64,000 nt of DNA, from positions 10,753 through 74,752 of the forward strand of contig NZ_JALJYC010000011.1 in assembly GCF_024170405.1 (NCBI RefSeq), in the 5' to 3' direction. Under the pieces are notes generated by a model that saw only the letters and a list, made by a program, of their open reading frames with translations, was not told the DNA's origin and made no database searches. This DNA is from Neisseria perflava (lineage in GTDB: Bacteria > Pseudomonadota > Gammaproteobacteria > Burkholderiales > Neisseriaceae). Both the position numbers and the translations under genes were made by a program. This document shows, one piece after another, positions 62,660 through 64,000 of the stretch (the first letter of the stretch is position 1; each line of letters begins with the position of its first letter).

Positions 62660-63085
62660 CTATTCGGTGGTAAAGGCCGTCTGAAACACTTTCCCGCCGA
62701 TATTAATGTCGGCCAGATAATCATTGCGCCGCTCGATACACAGCGGCAGGCGGATTTGCCGCGCCGCCCAATGGCCGTTAGCTTCGCGCTTGAGGGCGTA
62801 GCGGTTGAAACCCATGTCCATGTCTTTCATGCTAAAACTGACGGTTACGCTTTGCACCGTATCGGGAACGCTGTCCAACACAATATCAAACGGCGCATCG
62901 GCTGTAATCCGTTCGCTGAATTTGACCTGTATGCCGTCGGGCAATGCGCAACCCTGCCGCACGTTGCATTCGGCACTTTGCGCGGCGGGCTGTTGCTGCG
63001 CCCACCAGCCGAGCATGGCGATTTTGATGACTGCGAACACCAGCAGCAAAGCGCCGATGAGCAGTAATTTATGGTTTTTGCTCAT
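62660..63085 (-). CDS. Membrane-anchored hypothetical protein
   Basis: 141 residues, not recognised. An N-terminal membrane segment (LLLIGALLLVFAVIKIAMLGWW, residues ~7-28) is followed by a periplasmic domain of about 110 residues with cysteines in ECNVRQGCALPDG and LPLCIERRND. A central SFSMKDMDMGFNRYAL strand region is methionine-rich. The Met-rich segment and Cys pair could bind copper, but this is a guess. The ATG starts 3 bases after the Nudix gene stop, so the two are coupled. Confidence 0.7.
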   Translation of the reverse strand: MSKNHKLLLIGALLLVFAVIKIAMLGWWAQQQPAAQSAECNVRQGCALPDGIQVKFSERITADAPFDIVLDSVPDTVQSVTVSFSMKDMDMGFNRYALKREANGHWAARQIRLPLCIERRNDYLADINIGGKVFQTAFTTE

Positions 63086-63088
63086 TTT

Positions 63089-63892
63089 TCAGACGGCCTC
63101 GGTTTCATCATCAAGCAAGACGGCGTGCGCACCGGCAGCCAACCAAGCGTCGCGGCAGCGTGCCGCCCAATCCGGCGCGGCGGCCACCACCAGCGGCAGT
63201 GATACGCCTTGCACCAATACCGCCGCCACCTCCCGCGCCGCCTGCTCCGTCTGCACCTGCCACACCGCCACATCCGCATCTTGAATGCGCGGCCATTGCG
63301 CGGCTGTCTGAATCACCACCCACACGCTGTCGGCTTCGGGCATTTTTCCTATTTGCCGCAAACGCTGCTCGCTAATCAAAATATGGCGGTGCGGCGGTTC
63401 GGCTAAATCATAGGGCGCAACACGGTATTCGCCCATCGCGTTTTCGCCGTACAAGCCGGTTTTCAGACGGCCTTGCAACACTCGTGGCACGGATAAGGCC
63501 TTGAGCAGCGGCCCGTTAGCGGGCAACATCGGCGACACGGTAAAATCGCCCGCTTTCTGCCACGACCACGTCTGCCCTTCTTTGGCTTGCAATTCGCCCG
63601 ACCAGTCGGCGGCGTTTACCCAAAAAAAGCGCAAATGCACATGCGCGTGTTCGTAAGAATGAACCTTAGTCAGCCACGGCGTGGCGCGGAGGATGGCAAT
63701 GCCCAATTCTTCGGCAAATTCGCGCTGCAAAGCCTGCAACTCGCCCTCGCCAGCCTCGACTTTGCCGCCGGCAAATTCCCAATAGCCAGCATACGGCTTA
63801 CCCTCGGGGCGGAAGCTGAGCAGATATTCGCCTTGATCGTTTAGCACAATACCGGCAACGACGCGAACTAAGGGGCGGGTGTCTTGGGTCAT
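63089..63892 (-). CDS. Nudix hydrolase fused to a TenI/ThiE-like domain
   Basis: 267 residues. The N-terminal MutT-type Nudix domain (~8-130) has the full Nudix box GGKVEAGEGELQALQREFAEELGI (key residues G, E at start, REFAEELG). The C-terminal ~125 residues (LISEQRLRQIGKMPEADSVW, DWAARCRDAWLAAGAHAV) resemble a shortened thiamine-phosphate synthase/TenI fold without obvious phosphate motifs. Similar fusions occur widely in beta-proteobacteria. The Nudix part should cleave 8-oxo-dGTP. The TenI-like part may be degenerate. Confidence 0.88.
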   Translation of the reverse strand: MTQDTRPLVRVVAGIVLNDQGEYLLSFRPEGKPYAGYWEFAGGKVEAGEGELQALQREFAEELGIAILRATPWLTKVHSYEHAHVHLRFFWVNAADWSGELQAKEGQTWSWQKAGDFTVSPMLPANGPLLKALSVPRVLQGRLKTGLYGENAMGEYRVAPYDLAEPPHRHILISEQRLRQIGKMPEADSVWVVIQTAAQWPRIQDADVAVWQVQTEQAAREVAAVLVQGVSLPLVVAAAPDWAARCRDAWLAAGAHAVLLDDETEAV

Positions 63893-64000
63893 GGTTTTGA
63901 ATCTAATGTAGCAACTGTGTTGCCAACCCGTCGGTCAGTAACATCAAACACGGTTAATTATGCACATTGCAGGCCGTCTGACTTCAGGTAATCCCTTACC
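63893..64000. other. Window end, no gene
   Basis: 108 bases with one DUS core (AGGCCGTCTGA followed by C) near 63970 and no feature that can be supported. Confidence 0.5.

Overview
This is a Neisseria chromosome segment. The 10-base core of the neisserial DNA uptake sequence (GCCGTCTGAA or its complement) occurs dozens of times, mostly as the AG dialect (AGGCCGTCTGAA) and often as inverted pairs that double as terminators. The AG dialect, the complete lactose/galactose/alpha-galactoside cluster and the respiratory formate dehydrogenase point to a commensal of the subflava/flavescens/elongata/oralis type rather than a meningococcus or gonococcus. The species cannot be settled from this window.

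Layout. 1-3.3 kb holds housekeeping genes (end of pepA, holC, a FKBP-type lipoprotein, purN, a DUF3108 protein). 3.4-12.3 kb is the glucose/Entner-Doudoroff locus: zwf-pgl-glk-hexR-pgi on the minus strand and edd-eda divergent, with a HexR-type operator at the edd promoter. 12.3-25 kb holds metZ, ushA, an amino-acid-binding lipoprotein, a PIN/PhoH ATPase, a GH32 sucrose hydrolase broken by a G6 tract, serS, two tRNAs and a dGTPase, with two MITE-like elements between genes. 25.3-37.5 kb holds rho, a BcgI-like restriction-modification system whose nuclease domain is interrupted at an A7 tract, glnS, DeoR and GntR regulators, a LysO-type exporter, an OsmC protein and thiM-thiD behind a TPP riboswitch with its own terminator. 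hemO follows at 37.7 kb.

38.4-50.5 kb is a sugar island of two convergent units: galK-galT-galE-lacZ on plus and lacY-alpha-galactosidase-galM on minus. Together they import lactose and possibly alpha-galactosides, hydrolyse both linkages, and feed galactose through mutarotation and the Leloir pathway. The glucose released enters the glk/zwf/edd/eda route encoded 30 kb away. No dedicated sugar regulator lies next to it, but both outer promoters carry an FNR-like palindrome.

50.5-64 kb holds gloA, pntAB, a formate/nitrite channel gene with a well-placed FNR box, an 800-base gene-free stretch with a Correia-like element and a strong small-RNA candidate, the fdnGHI formate dehydrogenase with cysteine in place of selenocysteine, a thioredoxin-fold lipoprotein, an RlmL-like methyltransferase and a Nudix/TenI-type fusion.

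The items most worth follow-up are the slippage-interrupted BcgI-like system (A7 at 29922-29928), the small RNA candidate (55427-55526), the FNR-like boxes on the sugar and formate-channel promoters, and three MITE-like elements.
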